Shown: positions 44,001-52,154 of the stretch, piece after piece
Layout of the letters: each line of letters begins with the position of its first letter
How positions within the stretch are numbered: position 1 is the first letter of the stretch
Assembly (NCBI GenBank): GCA_001587595.1
Contig: LNJB01000002.1
Location: forward strand, 15,419 to 75,821
Length of the DNA: 60,403 nt
Direction of reading: 5' to 3'
DNA from: Candidatus Methanofastidiosum methylothiophilum
GTDB lineage: Archaea; Methanobacteriota_B; Thermococci; Methanofastidiosales; Methanofastidiosaceae
Notes under the pieces: generated by a model
Database searches by the model: none
Seen by the model: the letters and a program-made list of their open reading frames with translations, nothing else
Told to the model about the DNA's origin: nothing
Translations under genes and position numbers: made by a program

Positions 44001-45932
44001 CATTTCAAGGGCTTTTACTTTATAAGTTAAGGTAAATGTTTCATTTTTAGCCATTTTATTAATAGTAGTTGTTGCACTGCCATCAATTAATTCGAATCCA
44101 TCTGGAATGTAATCAATTAAATTAATTTTTGTTGCTGTTATATCCCCAATGTTTTTTATTCTTATTTCAACATCAGTTGTTTCACCAACGAATAGATTTT
44201 CTTTTACAATGTTTCTTGTAATTTGAAATTCTGGTTGTTTTGGAACTATTGTTATTAAAGTTTTATCACTTTTGGAGTAATCTTGAATTATTTCATGTCC
44301 TTTTTCATTAAAGTATCCTCTTTGGTAAGACAAATCTATTTGAATAGGAGAAACTTTTAAGTAGTCTGTATGAGGGGCTTTAAATTTAAATAGAATCAGT
44401 CGTTTTTCATCAGGTTCCATAGATTTTATTTCGAGACATGCTTCTTTATCTGAGCCGCAATAGCATTTATTACCAGTTAAAAAGATGAAATCTTTAGCAG
44501 TTATGTGTATTTTAATATTTTTTGCCTGTATACCCCCTGTATTCTGAATTTCTGTAACATACCAAAAAGTGGTATCTGACTGAGGTTTTTCGATTTCATT
44601 TTCAGTATCAAACTCAAAATCTTCAGGCCTCATTATAGAATGTATTATCGGTACCCAAAGTACGGAACTCCCACTCAGCTCATAAATTGTAAGTTGTCTA
44701 ATGTTTTTACAGCTATTATCTTTCCCAATTGTAACAATTTCTCCTTGGTACAGCTCACCGGGCTGAGAAAATGAACCATTTGCTTCTTTGAAATTATATA
44801 CATATTGGATATTCTTATTAATCATGGAAACGTTAAAATTATAGATTTTTCCATCAAATTCAACTGATCCTGAACTTGCATTAATATCTACTTCTCCTAA
44901 AATCACTGGCTTAATCCCCTCTCTGCTTCCCCTCAAAAATGTTCTATCTTTATCGTCAATTTCCCCTCTATAAAGAGTTGTTAGATTTATGGAAAGTTCA
45001 GGTTCTTTCGTTTTTGTTACGGTAATATTTAGTTTATATCTCCCAAAATAATTAGCATTTTCATGATCATTGATTTCATTTACCTTTATTTTAATAATTT
45101 CATCTATGTATAAGGTATCCCCAGGAACAACAACTTGCTGCATCACCATTGTCCCTTTTCTATATACTTCCAATATGCCCCGCTCTGGTGGCATTATAGG
45201 GTGCCTTCTTTGAAGATCTTTAAGCAAAATAGTATAATCCCCTGCTACAGTTAGATCACCAATTTCTATCCAACCCATAAATACTGCATCTGGATCATAA
45301 TAAGGCCCAGGTAAAAGAACAAAGTCTTGAATAATTACGCCAAGTGGGTGGGGTACGTCAACTCTTATTTTTTTGGGGAGCCATCCGACACCTGATGCCT
45401 CAATTTCATATAATCCACCGATATTGGAAATTGTATAATTACCCTCAGAAGAAGTAGTAGAACTTGCAATTACATTTTCCGTTCCGGGATAGTATGCTTT
45501 TACTATTGCGCCCTCAATAGGAGTTATTCCGTCAGGTTGAAATACATGTCCCATGACGCTACCGTTGGTGTCTTTTAGAGTCAAGTTATAGTTAGGCAAA
45601 CATGAAGTAACGCAAGTATCAGCTAATGAAGAATTTGTTAGATATCCAAGTGCATATGCTCTTATGATATATTTACCGTGCTCTAATGGATAAATATAGT
45701 AGGTGCCATTGATATCTGTTACTGCCATTCCTTTAATAGTGGGGCATGCATTTCTATCGTTTGCTTTATAAGCGTCCACTATTGCACCGCTAATTCCATG
45801 TGGTGTTGCGTTTGTATCTGTAATTCTACCTGATATTACTCCTTGGGCCATAATTGGAGTTGCAACAACGCTTATAATAAATATCGATAATAAAAATATA
45901 TTTAGCAAATATATATAATTGGATTTTCGCAT
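41001..45932 (-). CDS. giant membrane-anchored surface protein
   Basis: A 1643-residue protein. It has a signal peptide (1-30), two carboxypeptidase-regulatory-like domains (about 33-110 and 115-190, as GRITDTNATPHGISGAIVDAY and GHVFQPDGITPIEGAIV), a mixed domain, then about five DUF11-like repeats (each with IKNIGDITATKINL or VRNTGNKIARNVQV-type openings and DxIPxGFxL cores). A single membrane helix lies near residue 1155-1178. The last 460 residues are cytoplasmic, charged and coiled, with repeats such as FFSRKKEKK, LFTKKEK and LFSKKKE, and a duplicated DPKEIIKGKK-type end. It has its own promoter. It may be an S-layer or division-related anchor; the long intracellular tail is unusual. Confidence 0.85.
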   Translation of the reverse strand: MRKSNYIYLLNIFLLSIFIISVVATPIMAQGVISGRITDTNATPHGISGAIVDAYKANDRNACPTIKGMAVTDINGTYYIYPLEHGKYIIRAYALGYLTNSSLADTCVTSCLPNYNLTLKDTNGSVMGHVFQPDGITPIEGAIVKAYYPGTENVIASSTTSSEGNYTISNIGGLYEIEASGVGWLPKKIRVDVPHPLGVIIQDFVLLPGPYYDPDAVFMGWIEIGDLTVAGDYTILLKDLQRRHPIMPPERGILEVYRKGTMVMQQVVVPGDTLYIDEIIKIKVNEINDHENANYFGRYKLNITVTKTKEPELSINLTTLYRGEIDDKDRTFLRGSREGIKPVILGEVDINASSGSVEFDGKIYNFNVSMINKNIQYVYNFKEANGSFSQPGELYQGEIVTIGKDNSCKNIRQLTIYELSGSSVLWVPIIHSIMRPEDFEFDTENEIEKPQSDTTFWYVTEIQNTGGIQAKNIKIHITAKDFIFLTGNKCYCGSDKEACLEIKSMEPDEKRLILFKFKAPHTDYLKVSPIQIDLSYQRGYFNEKGHEIIQDYSKSDKTLITIVPKQPEFQITRNIVKENLFVGETTDVEIRIKNIGDITATKINLIDYIPDGFELIDGSATTTINKMAKNETFTLTYKVKALEMGKFEFKSQLLFEDEAGKKYKTTSTIEPVTVSKEFPRLEILKKLDRVTISRGDSVIVVLVVRNTGNKIARNVQVLDFVPEGFRLIDTPKTKKLEYTIPELKPEQEKMFKYIITASLPGEYKIGDTKLLYYDLEGHSFEHIASGTSVRVNGEPKITISNVQYFNEDYSFADYKYVDVVQTLTNTGDGLAKKISYINSISGDIELVDGELGGFLDNLKQGDSKTTKFTVRVLQENKDKTFTINTSSEFEDIAGKKNKSDVLTNITVGGRTPTIQLSRQDSEYKSDVIRIGHIIPVITIITNTGDGDAKNVRIEDKIPSNLQVTTGINYWGGQLKPGERVTLRYTLVPSQGGEYQVGQTLSTYEDEWGVKGTKSLSSTLVTVWGPSITRTISNNEIEEGETLKITYDIRNWGKDDIYEVKLVENIPQGFEIVSGANELAIGEIKAGAQVSKEIQIKATKSGAFIFVDSRLYWKNVFEELKSFDIERATISVKAKVAPQTILPSIPQSVTQTIQEIKSSPYASYILVGIILALLSIVGYSVYKSFRSKGSPTERSLTTKIGTSPSEKTSSKKDKTKSKKGFRFFSRKKEKKSEQKITKDLFETQSKPVVKKTEKEAISFGLFTKKEKLSSQENVKSHIPPTFDAETKFGEFIKRDKDNIITKEQIDKELLGKKVAPPSIKNVQKSKFSLFSKKKEGIPQEKKPFSFSHLYESQESKNFKNENLRKELESVDNIEDDLQIRKEKSNAYNHEKNQTRYTSPISYPVNKEIRPPKVDYRFPEEVKKELDELKSTLQDENKMGSLDSFEIESLRSEISKTLEEIGKKKENIALVEKSIELEDNSKIDLLNKKELDELQNKIINQINDLESKKYVTPEERKLKEVKGRVIPKNIDLGLPPSVEMAYKEYKQKKNKGAPENPFKDDGNESIKKTSSWTNNFKYNNTSPEIPASIRELLEKTPSNSNDTYVPVPDAKEIIKGKKEANKRYFSNNSTPTPDPKEIIKGKKKD

Positions 45933-45977
45933 TGTTCCACCTAGTTATGAATATCCACTACCAAATATGATTTAATA

Positions 45978-45994
45978 GATATATAAAGCTTTTG
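45978..45994 (-). promoter_or_regulatory. promoter of the giant surface protein
   Basis: On the minus strand CCAAAAGCTTTATATATC is a strong TFB/TATA match about 45 bases before the ATG. It shares CAAAAGCTTTATATA and the following CTATTAA with the ftsZ promoter. Confidence 0.6.
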
Positions 45995-46095
45995 GTGCTA
46001 TTGATTAACAATAGATATTTTTAATTTTTAGAATTAGTAATTGATTCTTATAATAAACAATAAGAACTAAGTTGTATTAAGAAAAGAATAAAATA

Positions 46096-46299
46096 TTATT
46101 TTGAGAGTTTTTTAATTCTAGCAAGACGAGCCCTTAATATTTCTAGTTCTTCTCTAGACAATCTACCGCCACGCAATCGATCAAGTTCTTCTTTTTGCAG
46201 GTATACTTTAACTCCCAGGATAACATTAATAATGATACTAATTATGGCTATAATAAAAATTATAATCCAACTGTTTATCATCAAGTCTAATAATGCCAT
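46096..46299 (-). CDS. small membrane protein with coiled tail
   Basis: A 67-residue protein starting MALLDLM; the ATG at 46299 follows GGGAGATGAT, and a TTG 15 bases earlier is less likely. It has one hydrophobic helix (SWIIIFIIAIISIIINVILGV) and a charged coil (LQKEELDRLRGGRLSREELEILRARLARIKK). It lies three bases after minD and is likely translated with it. A membrane-bound partner of MinD is a fair guess. Confidence 0.7.
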   Translation of the reverse strand: MALLDLMINSWIIIFIIAIISIIINVILGVKVYLQKEELDRLRGGRLSREELEILRARLARIKKLSK

Positions 46300-46303
46300 A
46301 ACA

Positions 46304-47074
46304 TCATCTCCCAAATAATCCTCCCATTAATTTATTCATAGATTTGGTAGAAGAATCAAATTCAGATTTCTTTCCTGCAATTTTCCTAGCAATCTCTTTA
46401 ATAGCAAGCGAAGCAGGAGATTTAGGGTTCAACAAAATAAAAGGTTTGCCAAGAGTAGTAGACTTTTTAACAATTGGATCCTCAGGAATATTACCAATTA
46501 TTCTAAGCTCAAGGATTGCTTCTATTTCAGGTCCTGAAACTTCTGTTGGATCTCCTCTAACTCTATTTACTATTACTCCAAGTATTCTTGTACCTAATTT
46601 TTCAGCAATAAGTTTTATTTTTAATGCATCTGACAATGAGGTAATCTCTGGATTAACCACTAAAAGCATATTTTGTGAAGCTGCAATAGAAGTAACAGCA
46701 TCTACCTCAAGTCCTGGAGGGCCATCGATTATTAATAGATCAACTTTTTCAACAAACAATTTAAATATTTGATTAATTTTATCGGGGTCAGATTTTTTTA
46801 GTCTTCTTAAAGATAGGCCTGCTGGAACAATTTTTACCCCACCTGGGCCATCATAAATTATATCTTCTGGTCTTGCTTTATCTTCCAATACATCTTGTAT
46901 TGTTTTAGGTAAGCCTTCCATCCCAAATATGAGCTCAAGATTAGCCATTGTTATGTCTGCATCAAAAATCAGAACATCAAGTCCAGCCTCAGAAAGAGCA
47001 ATGCCCAAATTAGCAGCAATAGTAGTTTTCCCAACTCCTCCCTTTCCAGAAGATATGACTAGCGACTCTCCCAA
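46304..47074 (-). CDS. minD: MinD/ParA-family ATPase
   Basis: A 256-residue P-loop ATPase. The deviant Walker A is SSGKGGVGKTT, with FDADITMANLE and the LLIIDGPPGLEVD Walker B. The end MNKLMGGLFGR resembles the membrane-targeting amphipathic helix of MinD. It starts with TTG after GGAGGG. It probably positions membrane or surface structures; it is followed by a small membrane protein and then the giant surface protein on the same strand. Confidence 0.93.
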   Translation of the reverse strand: MGESLVISSGKGGVGKTTIAANLGIALSEAGLDVLIFDADITMANLELIFGMEGLPKTIQDVLEDKARPEDIIYDGPGGVKIVPAGLSLRRLKKSDPDKINQIFKLFVEKVDLLIIDGPPGLEVDAVTSIAASQNMLLVVNPEITSLSDALKIKLIAEKLGTRILGVIVNRVRGDPTEVSGPEIEAILELRIIGNIPEDPIVKKSTTLGKPFILLNPKSPASLAIKEIARKIAGKKSEFDSSTKSMNKLMGGLFGR

Positions 47075-47198
47075 TAATATCCCTCCATTGTTTATAAAGA
47101 ATAAAGTATTTTAATATATAAAATTATCCCCGATTATTAAGAAATTCCCAAAAAAATAAGGAAAAACTTAAAACAACGATTATAGTTGAGAAAAAACA

Positions 47199-47696
47199 AT
47201 GATAAAAGGATATATAATTGAAAAATATGGGGTAAATAATTATTCAAAATTTCTATTTCTCATTAAAGGAGCAATAATATCTATATTCATTTATGTTATA
47301 AGCGATTATACCCCAATAAGGATATTTACTGCAAAAGTTGTACAAAAAGGAATTACTTATTTTGGAATAGAAAAGCCTTTGATAATATCTAAAAAATATG
47401 TGGCTGTTGGAAATTACGAAATATCTAAGAGGTGCATTGGTTTAGCATCAGGTGCAATATTTAGTACGTTATTCATATTATCTTCACTTGGGTTATCAAA
47501 AAAAATTGTATATCTATCTTTATTTCTCTTAAGTTTATTATTCCTAAATATAATAAGATTGATGATAACTATTTATCTTTTTGAACAGGGTTACAGTTGG
47601 TTTATTGCCCACGATATACTTGCATATGTACTCGGGATTGGCTTTTCATTTCTCGTGTTAATAAAAATTAATCCCTTTATCCCTTTATTCAAGTAA
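47199..47696 (+). CDS. archaeosortase/exosortase family protein (short)
   Basis: A 165-residue multi-pass membrane protein. The family's catalytic triad is visible: cysteine in YEISKRCIGLASGAIF, arginine in LNIIRLMITIYL, and histidine in FIAHDILAYVLG. Archaeosortases cleave C-terminal sorting signals and attach proteins to membrane lipid. This one is shorter than most (usual length above 200). No protein with a PGF/PEF-CTERM tail is seen in the window. It converges on and overlaps the glycosyltransferase gene by 12 bases. Confidence 0.82.
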   Translation: MIKGYIIEKYGVNNYSKFLFLIKGAIISIFIYVISDYTPIRIFTAKVVQKGITYFGIEKPLIISKKYVAVGNYEISKRCIGLASGAIFSTLFILSSLGLSKKIVYLSLFLLSLLFLNIIRLMITIYLFEQGYSWFIAHDILAYVLGIGFSFLVLIKINPFIPLFK

Positions 47697-48716
47697 AATT
47701 TTTTTATATACCTTCAATGTATCTAATGCACATTTTTTCCATGAGTAAAGATTTGATTTTTCTAAAACTTTTTTAGAAATCTCGCCTCTAAACTGTAAAT
47801 CAATTATTAGTTTTTTTACTAGTACTACTAGTTCATTGCTATCCTGTGCTGTCAGCCCTAAATTACCTAACAAGTAGTCAGAACCGGGGCTCACATACGA
47901 TACAACTGGAATTCCACATGCCATGGATTCTAAAATAGAGAGCCCAAATCCTTCTGTTCTTGAAGTCGATACTACACATAGAAATTTATTCAAATAATTT
48001 TCTGTATCAATTATCTCGCCTAAAAAGTTGATATTGAGCCCTTTGGAAATCTGTTCAAGCTCTATTCTTAAATAACCGTCTCCAATGATATACGCCGGTT
48101 CAAAAATTCCTATTTGTCTGAGTTTGTGGATTAAATATATGAATTCTTGAGGATTTTTTTCATTAACTAAAGCTCCTATAAATCCTATGCCTCTTTTTTT
48201 AGATTTGCTTGGAATAAATCTAGTATGGTCTACCCCATTTGGGATAGAAATAATTTCTCCATTTACTAGATTCTTAATTTTATCCGCCAAATCAGGTGAT
48301 ACGGCAATTACAAATGGATAATGGAATAATACAAATTTAACTAGTACTCCCAATATATTTTTCTTTAAATGTACATTTATATCACTTCCGTGGACAGTTA
48401 TCACCCTTTTTTTTCTTGTGACTATAGATAATAAAAATCCAAGGAATCCAGAAGTTGTAGCAAAATGAGAATGAATTAAGTCAATTTTATTTTTCCTTAT
48501 AATATAAATCCCCTTAAAGAATCCAAATATTATGAAAAAAATTCCTCTGAACTTATTAGGCAATTTTGTAGAATAAACACCTTCTTCAAGAGAGTTAGAA
48601 TATGTCAAGACAAAAATATTTTGATCAAAATTCTTTAATTCTTTTTTGAGTTGGTTAATATGGGTTGAAATTCCTCCAATCTTTGGGGGATATTCTCCTA
48701 TCATTAAGATATTCAT
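47685..48716 (-). CDS. GT4-family glycosyltransferase
   Basis: A 343-residue GT-B enzyme. The N terminus has GEYPPKIGGISTHI, with the glycine-rich donor loop; the C-terminal half has IGFIGALVNEKNP, STSRTEGFGLSILESMACGIPVV (the ExxxxxxxE acidic pattern) and YSWKKCALDTLKVY. It transfers a sugar from a nucleotide donor, probably to a surface glycan or lipid. The specific product is unknown. It lies next to the archaeosortase, which suggests shared work on surface proteins. Confidence 0.9.
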   Translation of the reverse strand: MNILMIGEYPPKIGGISTHINQLKKELKNFDQNIFVLTYSNSLEEGVYSTKLPNKFRGIFFIIFGFFKGIYIIRKNKIDLIHSHFATTSGFLGFLLSIVTRKKRVITVHGSDINVHLKKNILGVLVKFVLFHYPFVIAVSPDLADKIKNLVNGEIISIPNGVDHTRFIPSKSKKRGIGFIGALVNEKNPQEFIYLIHKLRQIGIFEPAYIIGDGYLRIELEQISKGLNINFLGEIIDTENYLNKFLCVVSTSRTEGFGLSILESMACGIPVVSYVSPGSDYLLGNLGLTAQDSNELVVLVKKLIIDLQFRGEISKKVLEKSNLYSWKKCALDTLKVYKKILLE

Positions 48717-48721
48717 GAAAA

Positions 48722-48731
48722 AACTTATATC
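48722..48731 (+). promoter_or_regulatory. TATA box of rnpB
   Basis: AACTTATATC on the plus strand lies about 25 bases before the RNase P RNA start. It overlaps the start region of the divergent glycosyltransferase gene. Confidence 0.5.
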
Positions 48732-48751
48732 TTCAACTTTTTTAAACTATT

Positions 48752-49058
48752 GTGTGAGCGGATTATTGGCTTCCCTTTGGGGAGGAAGCTCCATCCACCT
48801 GACCAGAATGTGGCATCGAAAGATGCTTGGGTAAATCCAAGGTAAAGGAACAGAAAAAAACGGCTTAGTCTGATGAATATGATGTAGACAGAATATGGTA
48901 ACATATTCTAAAACTATTGAGAGGATTAAGAAACGGTGGAATACCTTCCCACATGGTGCAAGACCAAACTAAAACCAATGAGGTCTGGTCCGAGGTTTGT
49001 GGTAGGTCGCTAAGTTCAATGCCAATATTACAAAAGATGGGCTATAATCCGCCCACTT
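48752..49058 (+). ncRNA. rnpB: RNase P RNA
   Basis: An approximately 307-base gene with no protein frame. The ends pair as P1: GCGGATTA (near 48758) with TAATCCGC (near 49045), extended by GTGTGA and CCACTT. The conserved region I GAGGAAGCTCC follows a CTTCCC/GGGGAG helix. ACAGAAA is found near 48853, GGTAAATCC-type loops lie before it, and the conserved region V ACAAAAGATGGGCTATAA lies just before the 3' P1 strand. These features fit an archaeal type A RNase P RNA, which matures tRNA 5' ends. Exact ends are approximate. Confidence 0.87.
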
Positions 49059-49791
49059 AACTTTTTATGGCTCTAATTATGTCAAAAAGTTTTCCCTTAT
49101 CTTTTTCAAGAATAGTTCCTGTAACGAATATATCCGCTCCGGCAGTAGCAAGTTTCTTTGCAGACTCAGGAGATCTAATGCCCCCTCCTACAATTAGCGG
49201 TATATCAATAACTTTTTTTACAAATCCCACCATTTCAGGAGGTACTGTTTCGATAGCTCCAGATCCTGCCTCAAGATAAACAAATCTCATTCCCATATAT
49301 TGGGCAGCTAGAGAATATGCAGCTGCAATTTGTGGTTTTCTTCTTGGAAGTAAATCAGCTTCCCCTATCCATCCCACTGTTTCACCAGGTTCAACTACTA
49401 AATATCCAGTAGGTATCGGTTCAATTTCCGTTTTTTTAACTAAGAAACTTCCTAACGCTTGAGATTTTGTAATAAAATAAGGATTTCTCGAGTTTAAATA
49501 CGACATAAAGAGAATTGCATCTGCCTTAGATGATACTTGCGCCACACCACCTGGGAAAATTATAACAGGGAGGGTAGTATTTGCTTTAATTGATTCAATT
49601 AAAATATCAAGATAATTCCCTAAAGTATGAGTGGATCCTCCAATCAATATAGCGTCACTTCCAGCTTCTTCTGATATTTGAGCTGTACTTTTTGCATCTT
49701 CTATAGAAAAACTATCAGGATCAACTAAAGAGAAATGGAGTCTTTCCTTCTGCAATTTATCTAAAAGATATTTTTCAACTTTCCCTGCCAT
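49057..49791 (-). CDS. geranylgeranylglyceryl phosphate synthase
   Basis: A 244-residue TIM-barrel enzyme. It has HFSLVDPDSF at the N terminus, DAILIGGS, VIIFPGG, and the C-terminal VGGGIRSPESAKKLATAGADIFVTG phosphate-binding region. The segment YLEAGSGA is typical. It joins geranylgeranyl diphosphate to glycerol-1-phosphate, the first committed step of archaeal lipid synthesis. The ATG follows AAGGTGAAT. It is ten bases after a PRC-barrel gene. Confidence 0.95.
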   Translation of the reverse strand: MAGKVEKYLLDKLQKERLHFSLVDPDSFSIEDAKSTAQISEEAGSDAILIGGSTHTLGNYLDILIESIKANTTLPVIIFPGGVAQVSSKADAILFMSYLNSRNPYFITKSQALGSFLVKKTEIEPIPTGYLVVEPGETVGWIGEADLLPRRKPQIAAAYSLAAQYMGMRFVYLEAGSGAIETVPPEMVGFVKKVIDIPLIVGGGIRSPESAKKLATAGADIFVTGTILEKDKGKLFDIIRAIKS

Positions 49792-49801
49792 TTATTCACC
49801 T

Positions 49802-50032
49802 TTACATTCCAAGCTTTACTGAGTCTTCTTTCTTAGCCCTTACAATAACAATATCCCCAATAGCAGAGACATCTTTAAATGGTACTGCAATGTTCTCTAT
49901 GCCTTTTTCTTGCCCAACTGCTAATCCGAATACAACTCCTTCCTTTACTTCAAGAATAATATCATTGACTATACCGATGTACTCGCCTTTTGTATTGTAT
50001 AATTCGAGTCCATATAATTTAGAAATCCTCAT
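49802..50032 (-). CDS. PRC-barrel domain protein
   Basis: A 76-residue single PRC-barrel domain: MRISKLYGLELYNTKGEYIG, VNDIILEVKEGVVFGLAVG, VPFKDVSAIGDIVIVRA. Archaeal stand-alone PRC-barrel proteins (CdpB-type) have been linked to cell division as FtsZ-associated factors in some species. Whether this one acts so is unknown. It precedes the GGGP synthase gene. Confidence 0.88.
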   Translation of the reverse strand: MRISKLYGLELYNTKGEYIGIVNDIILEVKEGVVFGLAVGQEKGIENIAVPFKDVSAIGDIVIVRAKKEDSVKLGM

Positions 50033-50152
50033 GAATATCCCTTTTATTAATTTTAATACAAGAGTTTATATATTTTTCTAAATAAATTAATGATAATTAT
50101 CTTAAATAATAAAAGTAAAACTAAAAACAAAAATAAAAATAATAAAGTCTTT

Positions 50153-51070
50153 TTACATTAAAAGTGCCATTACCGCTTTTTGTGCATGATTTCTATTTTC
50201 GGCTTGGTCAAGTACTACTGAATGTGGACCATCAACAACTTCATTTGTTATTTCTTCTCCCCTGTGTGCAGGTAGGCAGTGCATAACTATACAGTCATCT
50301 TGTGCCTGTGAAATTAATTTTTCATTAACTTGGTATGGTTTGAATATCTTTACCCTATCTTCGTGCTCCTTATCTTTTCCCATACTTGCCCATACATCTG
50401 TGTATATTACATCGGCATCCTTAACCCCTTTGGGGTCATTTGTTACCTCAAGTTTAAGCCCATCTTCTAATGCTAATTTCTCTATTTGTTTATCTGGTTC
50501 ATAGCCTTTTGGACAGATTACCGTCATTTCCATCCCTACTTTTGCAGATCCAAACATTAGAGAATGGCAAACGTTATTTCCGTCTCCAACAAATGCTAAT
50601 TTAAGTCCTTTGAATTCTTGTTTCTTTTCAAGGATTGTTTCTAAATCGGCTAGACATTGACAGGGATGTAAAAGATCTGATAAACCATTTATAACAGGAA
50701 CAGTTGAATGTTTACATAGTTCGATAATGTTGTCATGAGAAAATACTCTAGCCATTATCCCATCGCAGTAACGAGAAAGAACTGCCCCAGTATCCCCAAC
50801 TGTTTCTCCCCTACCAAGTTGGAGATCTGTTGACGATAAGTACAAAGCATGCCCTCCTAATTGCTTCATTCCTACCTCAAAAGATACCCTAGTCCTCGTT
50901 GATGGTTTTTGAAATATCATCGCTAGAGTTTTACCATATAATAATTCATGCTTTTCTCCCGTTTTTTGTTTGATTTTTAACGTTTCAGCAGTTTTCAAAA
51001 TTTGCCAAATTTCTTCTTTAGTAAGATCATGTAAGGAAGCAAGATGCTTACCTTTCATATTAACTACCAT
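50153..51070 (-). CDS. argF: ornithine carbamoyltransferase
   Basis: A 305-residue enzyme of arginine synthesis. The carbamoyl phosphate motif STRTR is at about residue 57, with HPCQ, and MHCLP near the C terminus binds ornithine. It makes citrulline from ornithine and carbamoyl phosphate. The first of two nearby ATGs is chosen because AGGTGAT lies just upstream. No other arginine gene is adjacent. Confidence 0.97.
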   Translation of the reverse strand: MVVNMKGKHLASLHDLTKEEIWQILKTAETLKIKQKTGEKHELLYGKTLAMIFQKPSTRTRVSFEVGMKQLGGHALYLSSTDLQLGRGETVGDTGAVLSRYCDGIMARVFSHDNIIELCKHSTVPVINGLSDLLHPCQCLADLETILEKKQEFKGLKLAFVGDGNNVCHSLMFGSAKVGMEMTVICPKGYEPDKQIEKLALEDGLKLEVTNDPKGVKDADVIYTDVWASMGKDKEHEDRVKIFKPYQVNEKLISQAQDDCIVMHCLPAHRGEEITNEVVDGPHSVVLDQAENRNHAQKAVMALLM

Positions 51071-51161
51071 TAAATATCACCTAATGAAGAAAATATAAAT
51101 TCTTTTTAAATCTGATGACCTTGGTACAACATATTTGACATTCAATGTTTTAAATTAAACA

Positions 51162-51626
51162 TTATTCAAGAGTTCTAAGATAAAATCCGCGGTCAATTTT
51201 ATTGCTAAGTAATTTTCCATCAAAGTTTCCAAGCCCTATCACTTCATTTTTTATGTTAGAAACTATCACGTATCCTTTTTTAGGCATATTTACTATATTC
51301 TTAATGAAGACGTCACGCCCATATAGAAATAAAGAGGCTCCTTTTTCATTCAATTTTAATTTTTTTGTATTGCTACTCATTATCAAATAGCATTCTAAAC
51401 CCAATAAAAAATTACCTTTTTGAAATTTACCAATTTGTACCCCAATTGAATACAAATTATCATTTATTTTTTCTTTTTGTATTCTCTCAAAAATTAATTT
51501 ATTGACAAAAAAAACTTCGTCATCAATTATTGTCAACAAGGTATTTCTAGGTAATTCAAAGATTCCTCCATAGTTTTCTATTGTTTTTTTGATAACTTCT
51601 AATTTTTTCTCACCTACATTCTTCAT
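51162..51626 (-). CDS. Nip7-like PUA-domain protein
   Basis: A 154-residue protein. The C-terminal half is a PUA domain with ASLFLYGRDVFIKNIV, YVIVSNIKNEVIGLG and DRGFYLR, close to Nip7/UPF0113 proteins that act in ribosome assembly. The N-terminal half is an alpha/beta domain of similar length to the Nip7 partner domain. It lies next to a YkgJ-like gene, nine bases apart. The exact family is a moderate call. Confidence 0.65.
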   Translation of the reverse strand: MKNVGEKKLEVIKKTIENYGGIFELPRNTLLTIIDDEVFFVNKLIFERIQKEKINDNLYSIGVQIGKFQKGNFLLGLECYLIMSSNTKKLKLNEKGASLFLYGRDVFIKNIVNMPKKGYVIVSNIKNEVIGLGNFDGKLLSNKIDRGFYLRTLE

Positions 51627-51634
51627 TTTATCCC

Positions 51635-52090
51635 TTACAAGTTTGAAGTATATGCCATTTCAATACGTATCTTTTGACATAATTCTAAAATTTTTTCTAT
51701 GTCAAAAGATTCTCCGTCATTACCTATCCCTGGACATGATATATCTACATACAAGTATATCTTTTCACCATTCTTAAGTACATAAGGTGTATCCGATTCA
51801 GAAATAGGATTATAAAAAACTCCTAATGGAAAAAGTCTACAGATCAAAGGTTTGTACTCGTGAATTGTACAATTTCGATCATTTAAAAATACACACCCAT
51901 TATCCCATATTCTTTTTTCAATAACAAATTTTTTTCTAGAAATGTCATACAAAGCAAATTCTTTATCCGTATTTTTTTCTATTCTTTCAATATCAAATAA
52001 TGTAAGTGGAACACCTCTGACTCTGCAGCATTCACCACATTGTTTACATTTATATTTTTGACCTGTGTATAGTACCAATACTTCTTTCAT
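51635..52090 (-). CDS. YkgJ-family metal-cluster protein
   Basis: A 151-residue protein with the family's cysteine pattern CKQCGECCRVRG near the N terminus and NCTIHEYKPLICRLFPLG further on. These cysteines bind zinc or an iron-sulfur cluster. The biochemical role of the family is unclear. The gene starts 65 bases after the divergent upstream region and precedes the PUA gene. Confidence 0.85.
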   Translation of the reverse strand: MKEVLVLYTGQKYKCKQCGECCRVRGVPLTLFDIERIEKNTDKEFALYDISRKKFVIEKRIWDNGCVFLNDRNCTIHEYKPLICRLFPLGVFYNPISESDTPYVLKNGEKIYLYVDISCPGIGNDGESFDIEKILELCQKIRIEMAYTSNL

Positions 52091-52154
52091 TGAATCCCTG
52101 TTTTTTATTGAAATTTTATAAGTATATGTAGTTTCTAACTTAAGATAAGATAGC

